Below are positions 5,672 to 5,699 of a stretch of DNA of 5,699 nucleotides, piece by piece. Each line of letters starts with the position of its first letter. Position 1 is the first letter of the stretch. The notes beneath the pieces are model-generated. The model saw only the letters and a program-made list of their open reading frames with translations. It ran no database searches and was not told the origin of the DNA. This stretch comes from Cocleimonas sp. (GTDB lineage: Bacteria > Pseudomonadota > Gammaproteobacteria > Thiotrichales > Thiotrichaceae). The stretch spans positions 1 to 5,699 of the forward strand of contig JAGLDT010000305.1 of the NCBI GenBank assembly GCA_023145485.1, given 5' to 3'. Made by a program: the position numbers and the translations under genes.

Positions 5672-5699
5672 ATAAGCAGCAATTCAGCCTGAAAAATAA

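Noticed and set aside
1..5699. CRISPR array, insertion sequence or defence-system genes
   Set aside because: No regularly spaced repeats, transposase motifs or terminal repeats with target duplications were seen. The GTPase pair has no nuclease or toxin partner in the window.

Overview
The window reads as an AT-rich bacterial chromosome segment, most likely gammaproteobacterial. The tRNA-Leu promoter has near-consensus -35 and -10 boxes and a GC-rich discriminator. The LPS-type kinase and the DUF3465 protein point to a Gram-negative host. I cannot name the genus. A Met/Gly/Tyr/Pro-rich exported protein would fit a sulfur-oxidising Thiotrichales-like host, but that is a weak guess.

Layout, left to right. 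Positions 1-152 hold the tail of a plus-strand transcription unit entering from outside the window. It shows remnant-like coding or repeat sequence with an inverted repeat and ends in a clear intrinsic terminator. Positions 229-915 (minus) encode a secreted, low-complexity Met/Pro/Gln/Asn-rich protein of unknown function. Positions 916-1252 are a gene-free AT-rich divergent intergenic region. Positions 1253-1987 (plus) encode a lipopolysaccharide-kinase (InaA/KdkA-like) family protein. Positions 2039-5380 (plus) form a compact three-gene cluster: a membrane-anchored GTPase with a DUF697/YcjF-like C-terminal region, a second related GTPase overlapping it by 65 nt, and a membrane-anchored DUF3465 protein whose start codon overlaps the previous stop (TAATG). 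A tRNA-Leu(CAA) with its own strong promoter follows at 5478-5564. The last 135 bases hold an imperfect AT-rich palindrome and no recognisable gene.

How the genes may work together: the two GTPases share the same architecture (Ras-like G domain, acidic beta-hairpin-like insert after G5, DUF697-type hydrophobic region with a conserved P..D and Y..PM signature) but carry their membrane segments differently. Their overlap and the coupled DUF3465 gene suggest one translationally coupled unit acting at the inner membrane, perhaps as a paired GTPase with a periplasm-facing partner. The upstream LPS kinase may belong to the same cell-envelope theme, but it is separated by 51 bp that contain a candidate promoter, so co-transcription is uncertain. 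The pair plus DUF3465 is the most interesting unit here. Its function is not established by the sequence.
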